From positions 739,405 through 753,789 of the forward strand of contig CM007347.1 of NCBI GenBank assembly GCA_000333855.2: a DNA stretch of 14,385 nucleotides. The letters run 5' to 3'. This document shows positions 1 through 8,576 of this stretch, one piece after another. Position numbers and translations under genes: made by a program. Numbering within the stretch: the first letter of the stretch is position 1; each line of letters starts with the position of its first letter. Source of the DNA: Endotrypanum monterogeii. Lineage: Eukaryota > Euglenozoa > Kinetoplastea > Trypanosomatida > Trypanosomatidae. The notes below the pieces were generated by a model, which was not told the origin of the DNA, made no database searches, and was given only the letters and a program-made list of their open reading frames with translations.

Positions 1-29
<29 letters not shown>
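1..29. repeat. (TA)n microsatellite at the left edge
   Basis: Fourteen uninterrupted TA units run from the first base and may continue beyond the window. A short T run follows. TA tracts like this recur in the long intergenic region but not in the two coding regions. Confidence 0.95.
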
Positions 30-32
<3 letters not shown>

Positions 33-301
33 TTTTTTTATTATTTGTTTATATGATAGGTACAGCTGATATCGATGAACCTGAATAATTCGTCTGTGGC
101 GCGCAATTAGTTTCGATATAAAGTCGGAATCGTGAGAGGAGTGAGTGCACGGAACGAGAGCACTAACACGATGTGAGACGAAAGAAAAAAAAAAGAGGGA
201 GCTCTCTCAAAAATGTCTTCGGCATATGTCATGAAAAGGGATTTAAAAAGGTGGAGGAGGGAGAACGAGCGGTTGATGTTTTTTTTTTGATTCGCATCCC
301 T

Positions 302-512
302 TTGCTCAATACCTCCTTTCCCTTGCTGGATTGTGTGTGTATGTGTTTGTGTGTGTGTCGCAAATGAGGGGAGAACATGAAGAAGAAAAAACAAGAGAAA
401 AAAAAGGGGGTGAGGAGGAGAGGTGGGAAAGAAAGGGAGAGGAGGACACGAGGTGGATGAACAGGCGGGAGAGCCGCACCAGGGCCATCGGTATTCCGTA
501 GCATAGTCACCT
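302..512 (-). repeat. Dispersed direct repeat, copy A
   Basis: This stretch matches 14129-14377 in the same orientation. The two copies share the block starting TTGCTCAATACC and almost all of the purine-rich core from about 353 to 505. The differences I see are a shorter TG tract here, one A fewer in copy B's A run, a few single-base changes, and an 8-bp GAGG-type insertion in copy B. Homology fades after about position 505-512 and is absent left of 302. On the minus strand the element is a long pyrimidine tract followed by CA repeats and a CAG. It could be a retroposon remnant or a duplicated processing element; I cannot assign it to a named family. Confidence 0.85.
326..510 (-). promoter_or_regulatory. 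Candidate trans-splice acceptor within repeat copy A
   Basis: On the minus strand, pyrimidine-rich sequence (about 455 to 362) is followed by CA repeats and then by CCAG, with the AG at 327-326. No AG occurs on the minus strand from 510 down to 328, an AG-free zone of 183 nt. That is what is expected of a spliced-leader acceptor. The gene it would serve lies beyond the left edge of the window; the only downstream ATG frame nearby is about 22 codons. Confidence 0.45.
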
Positions 513-1385
513 CCGTCCACTCAGCTTCCGGTGATCGTGTTAGTCACTGTCTCCGTCTGGCCGCGAGTGCAAGAAAAGGCGCAACACCACTGCCACCATC
601 AGCGCGGGGCTCACACAAAACCACAGATACAGGTGTAGAGGCTTCGCCTGTGGACAGAACAGGGGGGGGGGTTGACACCCGTCTCAGACAGCCTCCCACA
701 CGGGTCCTTTGCTGTCAACATGCGCTGTAAACAAAGATAGATGAACAAAATGAGGAAAAAAATGTGCTTTCTTGTCCTTGTCGTGCAGCTGCATTTGTCA
801 ATGGAAAAAAAAACCCTCCTGCATCGAGGTAGTGGAGAAGGTCAGCGGTACAATAGGGACGCGAAATGAGGAAGAGCGGGATCAAGAATGAACCACACAC
901 CCTTCTCCGCACTTTCGTTCACATTCCCGCAACTCTACGGTCATTGCACTCCAATCAGTCTTACATGTCAGACCCACGACTCGCTCCTGCAACCGCCGGT
1001 CCCTGGGAGCTGCTGCGGTCAACAGTGGAGTGGGTGAGGGATAAGCTAGAAAACAAAAAAAGGGAGTCACACGAAAAAAAAAAAATCGATTGGTGCCTCA
1101 GCAGCCACAGCGAGATGATCTCTCCTCGCACTCACACGCGCCGCGACAGCGACTTCAGTTTGAGATTAACAAAAGCAGGAAGACGACGCAGAGGTCCAGG
1201 GACTGTTCGGCGAGGAAATCTGCACTGAGCGGCGCACTGGTGAAAAGAGCGTGGCAGGGCGGGGGCAGGTCACCGTCATGGTGATGCTGCCTGTCCTCCT
1301 CACCCGTCCATTTTTGTGGGTGGTCGTGCTTCTCACCACCACAAATGCGACGACCTCAGCCAGAACTTCCACACAAATTGTTCTC
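513..1385. other. Non-coding region: 3' UTR and intergenic DNA downstream of the 950-residue gene
   Basis: I see no credible gene here. The open frames are short, lack family features and change frame relative to the neighbouring gene. The part next to the stop codon is probably the 3' UTR of that gene, because in trypanosomatids the poly(A) site is set by the next trans-splice acceptor downstream. A G10 run lies at 662-671 and several A runs of 7 to 11 are present. I found no recognisable RNA gene. Confidence 0.6.
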
Positions 1386-4238
1386 CTACGGAGTGTCTTT
1401 GGCGTTGTCTTCGTCCTCGCTGCCCACCCACAGCTCCTCTCCCTCTTGTCGACCACGTGATGCAGAGGAGCCGACGCAGTCAACAGCTAGAGGCGGTTCC
1501 CGCTGCTTTCCTTGGTGTGCCGACACCGGCCACAGCGATGTAACCCCAAACGTTTTGCGCACGAGCTGCCGCACCACTATCGCTGCCTCCTCGGCAAATA
1601 ACAGACTCTTCTGCAGACATACGTTTTGTGCGAGCCGTGTGCAGCGCCCCACTAGCAACTCCATTCCGTCCAGGTGGGTACGGAACGTCACTGAAAGATG
1701 ATGCGTCCGGAGCGCCTCGGACATATCCTTCGTGTTTCTCTCTAGTGCAGCGATGCGAGCATGTGCTGACAGCATCGCATCGACAGCCTCCTCGCGCAAC
1801 TGTCGCTCGTGAAGAACGCGCCGCTGAAGAGCGGCGGTATCCGTGCAAATATATTGTTCTTGTGGGCCCCCAAAAGCATCTAACTCCACCGCCTTGTCTT
1901 GTTCTTGAGATCTCGCCTCGTTCGGTTGAAGTGGTGACAGCGGCCGGCTACATTCGCCCTCGAAGTGATGAGAGGCCGTTGGCCGTAAGGCGAAGGGCAG
2001 TGCCTGGTGCCCTCCATCACCACCACCCCGACCGATGCGCAGAGGCCGTGAGGTAGAAAACTGGGCAGTGAAGTAGTCCCAAAGCTGAAGCTCTGAGTCG
2101 TTCTTGACATTAGTGCCGACCCTCGGTGTACTGCTCCGCTCAAGAAACCCCTCCGTGCAGCGGTCCAGCCCGAATTCCTCTGCACTTTGCCGCGCCGAAA
2201 CACGAGACCCGCCCTCGATGGGCAGGGCTCCGCGGTAGGCCCCCCACATGGCTGTCTGGATCGAACTTCGCAGAGAGCTGCAGTCTTGGTGTTCGATAGG
2301 AGATCTCGACTGGACTGTTGAAGGGGCATCACGCCTGGAAGATTTCGCAACCTGCACTGGAAGTCTCGTGTCCTCGATGCTGACCGCATCGGGCGCCGGG
2401 ATGCCAGTGCCGCCTGTTGTGCGACGATCGTCAGCGATGCGAGATCCGTGTCGTGGTTCCGCAAACAAAGGCGATGGACGTGCTGCCGCTGTGACTGGAG
2501 GCGGTAAAGTGCTGAGCTGAGCGACGCCTCTGTTAGTTGGGGTGCGGTTGCCAAGTACCAGGTCATCATAACTTTCCCTTGGGGTACATTGGGTGATACG
2601 GCCATCATACCTACTGCGTATGCAGCGCTGAGGCGACGTCAGTTCAGGCGGCGAGCTCCCTCCTCTCCGCGACGGGAATAGGGAGGAAGGGGGAGGGGTG
2701 TCCACACATCCACTCGCGGGTTCCGTTTGAGAATGACTAGAAACTCTTGGATAATGCATGAGGGAGGGCCGGTGAGCGTCAGCCATACGACTCGAGGGCC
2801 CCGCAGTCTCCTTCTCTACGCCTCCGTTTGGAACCGCCAAAAATCGTGGAGACAATCGGTGTTGCTGCATGGAAGAGCGAGGGAAGTCTGCCAGACCGCC
2901 ATCGTCTACACATCTGTTCTCATCGGTGTGGAGTTGGCTACTAGACGGGGCACGCTGCAGGTGTCGCCGAAGGACAGACGTGGGCGGAACCTTGGGTTCC
3001 CCCAGCATGCCCACCGCCGCCGTGGCCGGAGGCCGAATGCTCATCAGCTGCCGCTCCACGTGGGCCACCTCTTCAAACAGCACGTGACGCTCCATTGGAG
3101 CCATCACCTCAGAAAAGAGCAGGGGTGACTCCTTCCATGAGAAAGGCGTACGTGATGCCGCGAGGTGCACTGCGCGCTGGTCACGCTGCAGTAGATCCTC
3201 TAGTGCCTCCAGCAGCTGACCTAGTACCTTCCTCTGGAGAGATGGCAGCAGGAAGGTGAGCGGCATCTGATCGATACCCCTGGAAGGAGACCCCCCTGCT
3301 CGGCTGTGGGTGTGCTGACGCCGCGCCTCAGAGGACTCATAACGCTCACAAGAGCGAACCACCTTGTCGGCTATCAGCTCTAGTAACAGTTTGTACTCGC
3401 GTACTGCGTTGACGTAGGCAGCCGTTCGATAGCAGGTGGCTGAAGTGTTCTGGCAGAGTGAGAGGATCTGCTGAGGTGTGGCCTTAAAGTCCTTGGCGAC
3501 AGCTACGGCGCAAGTTTGGCATAGAGTAAGCAAACTCGCTGGCAGGCCACCCAGATCCTTTCCAAAGAAGAGTGCAGGAGCCTCGTCCCAGGTGGAGCCA
3601 GGTCCCCCTACACATAAATCCTCGCATATCCAGCATCTATTGCCTGGGGAGGGAAAGGAGGAGGCAAGTGCCGCCGGCGATACAATGGCAGAGATCGTTG
3701 GAGAGGCCCAGGTCGACGCCGAGGGCTGTATAACACCGGCTGAGAGCGCGCTATGCCGGTCCGCGTCACAGACGGCCCGCCGGCAGTCGCCGCGGTCGCT
3801 GGTGGCAGCTGTACGAATGCACTCATTACCGTGAAGTGAGAAGGTGCGCCGCTGCTCTCTCGCGCCTTGGGGACCCTGTGAGGTTGCGTGCGCCGAGCAT
3901 GGACACGTCGAGGGTTGGCTTGAATATGATTCTACATGACGACCCTCTCCGAAAACTGTTGGGCTCGAGCGAATTGAGAGGCTGTGTGGAGGTCTGTGGC
4001 CGCTAGCGCGAGATGACGCGTCCGAGCGCGAGAGACCTACATGGGCTGTGGCTGCTGCTGCTGCTGCGACATTAGATAAGTGCGCTTTGCCCTCGCAGGG
4101 CAATGGTCGTGAGAGCAAATAATAACGGGGATTTACTGAAGTTGAAGCCTCTCCGTACGCGTGCATTGGTGGTGATCGAACCTGGTGCGTGTCGAATGAC
4201 AGATCTTCGGCTGCCGCGGCATCACAGCCAGATGACAT
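1386..4238 (-). CDS. Hypothetical protein with CxxC...CxxC cluster and C-terminal coiled coil (950 aa)
   Basis: I do not recognise a named family. The start is ATG at 4238; an in-frame TAG lies two codons upstream, and the predicted 87-nt 5' UTR has no other ATG, so the start is secure. The stop is TAG. Residues 1-200 are low complexity, with an alanine run near 58-63. Residues 201-300 look folded: C202-x2-C205-x3-C209 and C240-x2-C243, then C262 and C269, which could bind zinc. Residues 325-400 are rich in predicted helix. Residues 400-790 are Ser/Pro/Arg-rich and probably disordered. Residues 802-840 have coiled-coil character, followed by helix to about 896 and an acidic end (EGEELW, SEDEDN). 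There is no signal peptide or membrane segment. The arrangement suggests a scaffold or cytoskeletal protein, but that is inference. It lies downstream of the CLK kinase gene on the same strand, separated by 4.3 kb. Confidence 0.9.
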   Translation of the reverse strand: MSSGCDAAAAEDLSFDTHQVRSPPMHAYGEASTSVNPRYYLLSRPLPCEGKAHLSNVAAAAAATAHVGLSRSDASSRASGHRPPHSLSIRSSPTVFGEGRHVESYSSQPSTCPCSAHATSQGPQGAREQRRTFSLHGNECIRTAATSDRGDCRRAVCDADRHSALSAGVIQPSASTWASPTISAIVSPAALASSFPSPGNRCWICEDLCVGGPGSTWDEAPALFFGKDLGGLPASLLTLCQTCAVAVAKDFKATPQQILSLCQNTSATCYRTAAYVNAVREYKLLLELIADKVVRSCERYESSEARRQHTHSRAGGSPSRGIDQMPLTFLLPSLQRKVLGQLLEALEDLLQRDQRAVHLAASRTPFSWKESPLLFSEVMAPMERHVLFEEVAHVERQLMSIRPPATAAVGMLGEPKVPPTSVLRRHLQRAPSSSQLHTDENRCVDDGGLADFPRSSMQQHRLSPRFLAVPNGGVEKETAGPSSRMADAHRPSLMHYPRVSSHSQTEPASGCVDTPPPSSLFPSRRGGSSPPELTSPQRCIRSRYDGRITQCTPRESYDDLVLGNRTPTNRGVAQLSTLPPPVTAAARPSPLFAEPRHGSRIADDRRTTGGTGIPAPDAVSIEDTRLPVQVAKSSRRDAPSTVQSRSPIEHQDCSSLRSSIQTAMWGAYRGALPIEGGSRVSARQSAEEFGLDRCTEGFLERSSTPRVGTNVKNDSELQLWDYFTAQFSTSRPLRIGRGGGDGGHQALPFALRPTASHHFEGECSRPLSPLQPNEARSQEQDKAVELDAFGGPQEQYICTDTAALQRRVLHERQLREEAVDAMLSAHARIAALERNTKDMSEALRTHHLSVTFRTHLDGMELLVGRCTRLAQNVCLQKSLLFAEEAAIVVRQLVRKTFGVTSLWPVSAHQGKQREPPLAVDCVGSSASRGRQEGEELWVGSEDEDNAKDTP
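4051..4067. repeat. GCT trinucleotide run inside the 950-residue gene
   Basis: Nearly six GCT units encode most of the alanine run at residues 58-63 of the minus-strand protein. Such coding microsatellites commonly vary in length between strains. Confidence 0.85.
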
Positions 4239-4325
4239 CGACTAAGGCACCTCCCTTCTGGACTTTCTCTCCCTTCACCGCACTGAAGGAGCAGGGGGTG
4301 GAATGAAGGTGTCGTTTAAAAGCCT

Positions 4326-4436
4326 CTAAGCACACATACAAAATAAAAAAGAACGATAGAATTCGAGGTGGAGAGAACAAAAACACAGACACACAAGCAC
4401 ACATACAGCGATACAGAGAGAGAGAGAGAGACAGAG
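4326..4436 (-). promoter_or_regulatory. Spliced-leader trans-splice acceptor of the 950-residue gene
   Basis: On the minus strand a (CT)n-rich tract begins at about 4436, continues through T-rich and C/T-rich sequence, and meets its first AG at 4327-4326 (context GCTTAG). No AG occurs from 4436 to 4328, an AG-free zone of 109 nt. The predicted 5' UTR runs from 4325 to 4239, 87 nt, with no upstream ATG. This matches the known trypanosomatid rule of pyrimidine tract plus first downstream AG. Confidence 0.75.
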
Positions 4437-4733
4437 CTGTGCAGACGCTCTCAGACGGCCGCGAGATGGTGATTGAATTCCTTGACAACGACCGGCAGTA
4501 CACGGTGTTCCGATGATGGTATGGGTGCGTGTGCGCTAGTCGAAGAGCTTTATAGGGGAAAACAGAAAGGACGAGAAGCAAAAGAAAAAAAGGAAGAGGT
4601 GTATGGAGGGAAGAGCGGATCACAGGTCTCCACTGGGACTGAGCGATTAGTTGCATCATCAAAAATAAGAGATGAAGACACCAAGGTGCACTGTATTCAA
4701 TACGGATGAGAGTCAAGGCGGAGGAGGGGCACC

Positions 4734-4749
4734 GGGGGGGGGGGGGGGG
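4734..4749. repeat. G16 homopolymer
   Basis: Sixteen consecutive G on the plus strand, hence C16 in a leftward transcript. Its length may be unreliable in sequencing. As DNA it could form a quadruplex on the non-template strand of leftward transcription reversed, that is, on the plus strand. Confidence 0.9.
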
Positions 4750-5157
4750 CAAGCTGGCGACTTCTGCGCGGACGGTGTGACTTTAAAGCCTTCTATGATG
4801 GCAATAGGGGCACCGAAGGTGCCATAGACGTGCAGTGGAGGTAGAGAGCTCGTAGCAACAATTACCAGCATCGCTGAAAAATAAGTCATAGTGCCCCCTA
4901 TCCATCAGCCCACCTCCCCAGATCCACACATACTTCATGTGAGCATCTCCGTCAACTGACCGGCAGGAGACTTCGTAGTCGTTGCTGCCCCCTCCCCTGG
5001 GGATAAAAAAAAAAAAGTGAGCAAAAAAAAAAATGAATAGAATAAAACTGTTAACCATCCCTCACAGCGAGACCCCTTGTCCTTTGTTTTTGGTGGTGGT
5101 GAACCTCGCCAAGGTAACATAATACTCTCGACGACTTTCTCTTCCATGTCGGTATTA

Positions 5158-5265
5158 TCTATATATAGATATATATATAGAAATATATGCATATATATAT
5201 ATATATATAGATATATAGAAATATATATAGAAATATATATAGAAATATATATAGAAATATATATC
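5158..5265. repeat. TA-rich satellite with four tandem 12-bp units
   Basis: A TA-rich block ends in four tandem copies of GAAATATATATA at 5218-5229, 5230-5241, 5242-5253 and 5254-5265, the last differing in its final base. A related unit appears near 5180. The array explains the odd Ile/Tyr/Ser-rich translations in this area, which are not genes. Confidence 0.9.
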
Positions 5266-5434
5266 TGATTCTTTACTCCCTTCAGAGCTCCATAACTACA
5301 GATCCTCTCATGTGTATGCATTTGTAACCTAGTGCTTATTGAATGTATGTCTACAAAAAAAAAACGGAAAGGAAGAAAACTAGATGAGAGAAAGGAAGTC
5401 CGGTTTGGAAGCGGCTTGCTCAGCAACAAAGAAT

Positions 5435-5451
5435 ACACACACACACACACA
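5435..5451. repeat. (AC)n microsatellite
   Basis: Eight AC units plus a final A, followed by short TA-rich sequence. Confidence 0.9.
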
Positions 5452-5503
5452 TATTTATACATATATATTGGGGAGGACTGGAGAAAGAAAAAAAGATATT
5501 TGA

Positions 5504-5510
<7 letters not shown>

Positions 5511-5536
<26 letters not shown>
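5511..5536. repeat. (TA)13 microsatellite
   Basis: Thirteen perfect TA units, followed by imperfect TA/CA sequence to about 5550. Confidence 0.95.
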
Positions 5537-5542
<6 letters not shown>

Positions 5543-5743
5543 TATGCATATCCATGTACATATGCTTATTGGTATCCTTCAAGGTATGTGCCTTCGACTC
5601 TTACTCTGTTCCACGTATTATTTTTTACTTCATAAAACCGCACAAAAAGAAAAAAAAGTGTGCAAAAGACTCAAACCCCTTTCAAGATCTGTACACTCCC
5701 CGGAATCACCAAACCATAAACAAAAAAAAAGGCTAGCTGCTGC

Positions 5744-5754
5744 GGGGGGGGGGG
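5744..5754. repeat. G11 homopolymer
   Basis: Eleven consecutive G on the plus strand, within a purine-rich stretch (about 5741-5795). Confidence 0.9.
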
Positions 5755-5890
5755 TAAAAAATTGGGGAAAAGAAAAGGGAAAAAACGAGGAAATCGAGCA
5801 GCAAACAAAAAGTGTTAATAAAATAAATACACTATATATCTTTATATACATAATATAGTTCAATCAGTCTGACAATTAGATATCCAGTGA

Positions 5891-5913
5891 ATATATATAT
5901 ATATATATATATA
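5891..5913. repeat. (AT)n microsatellite
   Basis: Eleven AT units plus A, followed by a short GTAT tetranucleotide run to about 5932. Confidence 0.95.
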
Positions 5914-6556
5914 ATGTACGTATGTATGTATATGTGTGAGAGAGGGAAGCAAGCCTCTAGAATGACTTGCCTCTTCCTGAGTTGCCCTGCTCTCTCCCCC
6001 TCCCCTCTCCCTCCGACACACAGACGCTCAAATGTACCCCTCTGATCCGACTGACTCTCTCGTCCCCATCGGCCTATCAACAAGCTGACTCAACCACCTC
6101 CCCCTCACTCGCAAAAATGGAGCATGAGCAGTTACACGCAACACTGAAAGAGGATTTGATTTTTTTTTAAACTCAACAAAGAAGCCGGCACACTTAAAAT
6201 TTACCGCAAAGCCGCTTCTTAGCGTCTCTCCCATAATTAAAAAAAAAAAATCTGCAGCCATCAGTCTACCAAGCGAGTAGGAAGCGTCTGCACAAAGAGA
6301 GAGAGAGAAATGGAAAGATGTCGACAAAAATAAAAATAAAAAATAAAGCAACCAGTTAGTTATCCGGGTTGCATCGGGAGGGTCGGAATGACAAAACGCA
6401 AAACCTGCTCGACCACCTGTTGCGCATACAACGAAGAAAAAAAAATTGTGCAAAGCAACTCAAAGAGGAGCATCTACTCCATTAGCTGAGAGAGGGAGAA
6501 GGAGAGGGAGAGACTTTGTTGCGGATAGGAGAAACACGAGAGATTTCTTTCTTCTT

Positions 6557-6601
6557 TATATATATATATATATATATATATTTAGATATATATATATATA
6601 T
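6557..6601. repeat. Interrupted (TA)n microsatellite
   Basis: Two TA tracts are separated by TTTAGA. In either strand of RNA they could pair with each other as a hairpin. Confidence 0.9.
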
Positions 6602-6889
6602 CTGTGTCAAGCACGGAGGCGACATGCGCAAAGGAAAGGATAGACGTGCAGCCCCCGCTAAAAAGGGGGAGGGGAAGTGAAAATGAGTCATGTACGTGCA
6701 AGACTCTAAAAGAGAGATGGCAAACCACAACGATGGGTGTGAATATTTTTATCTCCTCGCTTGCTCGTCTGTTCTCCAGGGAAAGAAGTGTGTAGGTTGG
6801 AAGTGAGGAGAAGGGTAGGAAAAGCAGGAGAGTTCCATTTCACCCCTCACCACCAAGTGTGGACGCAGACAGTGGTATACCAGCTCGTA

Positions 6890-6901
6890 CCCCCCCCCCC
6901 C
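6890..6901. repeat. C12 homopolymer
   Basis: Twelve consecutive C on the plus strand, so G12 in a leftward transcript. It is the main long G run in the RNA sense in this intergenic region. Confidence 0.9.
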
Positions 6902-6953
6902 GCGCGTCCCTCTCCACCGCCTTACACTCATCGTACAAACAACACACACATAT

Positions 6954-6956
<3 letters not shown>

Positions 6957-6985
<29 letters not shown>
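6957..6985. repeat. (AT)n microsatellite
   Basis: Fourteen AT units plus A, preceded by a short ACAC tract. Confidence 0.95.
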
Positions 6986-6987
<2 letters not shown>

Positions 6988-7919
6988 CATGTACATAAAC
7001 GCACGCGCCAACAAACGTCATCTCTGCGCCGTGAGGGTACAACAAGTGACAAACGTGTTACAACAACAATAAAAAAAAAAAAATGAGATGGCGATCCAAA
7101 TTTACCTGAGTATCATTTCATCCTCCTCGTACACAAATCGCATGTCCTCCTCCTGTGAGACTCTATCGCTGTTTTCATCGCTGTTCGCTATTGGCAGCAT
7201 TCATGGGTAAGCACAGATGCATACACGCCTCAGGAGCCCCACCCTCACAACTACGGCATGGCATGTACACCGCGCAGCATCGCCCCCCTCTCGCACAGGG
7301 AATGTGCAGTAAGAGCAAAAAAAAAAAACATAGGTGGGCAGACGTTTCGGCCAGACATCATACCTGTAGCGCCATCGCCACCAGCGGTGGCGCGAACTCC
7401 GAGTAGCCACGGAAAGACATTACGCAAACAGAGGAAATACAAATTAAAAAACAATAATCATAATAAACGGATAACACTAGGAGGATCGCCAGTACAACGA
7501 GACATCAACATGCAAACGTGGGAAAAAAAAAGATACGAAAAAAAAACAAAAATAAGAGATGAGCTGGGATTATGATCAAAAGCGAGAAAAAAGAATTGAA
7601 GTGAGGAGGAGGAGGACGCGAAGAAGGGCAGTGAAAAAAAAAAACGCCTGTACGATGAAGATGGGAACAAATACAAAGGGTGGAAACAGTGACATGTTCT
7701 TACGCTGGGGAAAAAAAGGTAATGAAGACACGTCACCTCAGATTTGCGTCAGTGCGCAAGAAGCGCACATATGCATAAGGAAAAAAAAACTACAGCGATC
7801 AACGTGATCAACACTGCCACCTTCTCTCTGTAGGGGGGGGTCCACAAAATAAAATCATTTTTTTTTTTAAGGAGGAAGGATCCAGCAAGATACAAAAAGG
7901 CTTACTGTTGTGAATAAGA

Positions 7920-7927
7920 ATATATAT

Positions 7928-7963
<36 letters not shown>
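7920..7963. repeat. (TA)n microsatellite with CA interruptions
   Basis: TA repeats with two CA interruptions are followed by a (CA)n tract at about 7971-7984. Confidence 0.9.
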
Positions 7964-8168
7964 GTACTCGACACACACACACACCTGTGTATGTGAAGAA
8001 TGCGGATGACGGACCACAATTTAGAAGAGAATTTCAAAGGCTCTACTCCTCCTCATCTCCATCCCCCATGCCCCCCTCTCCAATGTCGAGTTTTGAACGG
8101 TGCGGGGGGTAGATGTCGAGGGGGGAGGAGCCGAAGATACACGCCCTGAGGAGGACGCCCCGTAATCG

Positions 8169-8197
8169 AAAAAAAAAAAAAAAATTTTTTTTTAAAA
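8169..8197. repeat. A16-T9-A4 tract
   Basis: Sixteen A are followed directly by nine T and four A. The A/T junction is a perfect palindrome of nine pairs, so it could fold back. It lies in the presumed 3' UTR of the kinase gene. Confidence 0.85.
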
Positions 8198-8292
8198 GGG
8201 GGAGTAAAACAGGAAAGAGAACATATAACACACACAAACACACAAACACACAAAAAAAAAAAAAAAATGAGCAGTGCACAGCTCATCTGTCG

Positions 8293-8312
8293 GTCCGGCA
8301 TGTTCGCCGGAC
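8293..8312. other. Short GC-rich hairpin in the presumed kinase 3' UTR
   Basis: GTCCGGC at 8293-8299 pairs perfectly with GCCGGAC at 8306-8312 around a 6-nt loop. It lies about 265 nt downstream of the kinase stop codon on the transcribed strand. A 7-bp stem can occur by chance, so a function is unproven. Confidence 0.35.
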
Positions 8313-8398
8313 AGAAGAAGGGAAGGAAATAAAAGAAGGGCATGATGTACCTACGGCGGAAGAATCTCCACGGGATGAGAAGGGTGTCGGATGAATTT

Positions 8399-8422
8399 GT
8401 GTGTGTGTGTGTGTGTGTGTGT
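8399..8422. repeat. (GT)12 microsatellite
   Basis: Twelve perfect GT units, followed about 20 nt later by an A16 run at 8445-8460. Confidence 0.95.
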
Positions 8423-8576
8423 AACGGCATCGGCGTCTCACTCCAAAAAAAAAAAAAAAATGGTGCGACACCTCTCTTCTTGCTGCTGCGGTCAGTGCGA
8501 TTTAATGAAAGGCATTGCGGCCCCGCTCTCTACAAAACGCATCGCCTTCGCTGATGCTGCCCTCCGCAATCGGTGA

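Larger units (their letters stand above)
4437..8576. other. Long intergenic region between the two genes, microsatellite-rich
   Basis: About 4.1 kb holds no credible coding sequence. Its open frames are translations of TA, GA/CT or TG repeats, or are short frames with no family features. On the transcribed strand it should contain the 3' UTR of the kinase gene (right part), the poly(A) site and the upstream signals of the next gene (left part). It is lower in GC than the coding regions and contains many pyrimidine tracts on the minus strand (for example around 6485-6515 and 7570-7640). Any of these might mark further RNA processing. No tRNA, snoRNA or snRNA was recognisable by eye. Confidence 0.65.

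Noticed and set aside
302..512. Assignment of the repeat to a named retroposon family such as SIDER
   Set aside because: I cannot see or recall a diagnostic signature well enough, and the element is shorter than the usual SIDER length of about 550 bp. A search with a family profile would decide.
107..520. Minus-strand frames in copy A, and similar ones at 14111-14383 in copy B, that share a Trp-Pro-Trp-Cys peptide
   Set aside because: The similarity comes from the DNA repeat. The frames begin at GTG, are mostly Ser/Pro/Leu/Phe from a pyrimidine tract, and diverge in frame after the TG repeat, so selection on protein is unlikely.
631..655. Small inverted repeat (ACAGG...CCTGT, with AGGC-TTC-GCCT inside it)
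   Set aside because: Stems of only four or five base pairs, easily expected by chance.
866..1228. Plus-strand frame of 120 codons downstream of the 950-residue gene
   Set aside because: It is on the opposite strand to both genes, lacks a recognisable domain, and has no pyrimidine tract and acceptor in the plus-strand sense just before it.
4935..5582. Minus-strand frame of 215 codons across TA repeats
   Set aside because: It is largely Ile/Tyr/Ser/Met from (TA)n and the 12-bp repeat, and from (CA)n, with no protein-like segment.
8043..8430. Phe-rich minus-strand frames that resemble membrane proteins
   Set aside because: The hydrophobic runs are poly-A/poly-T and (TG)n tracts read as codons. 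They fall in the presumed 3' UTR of the kinase gene.
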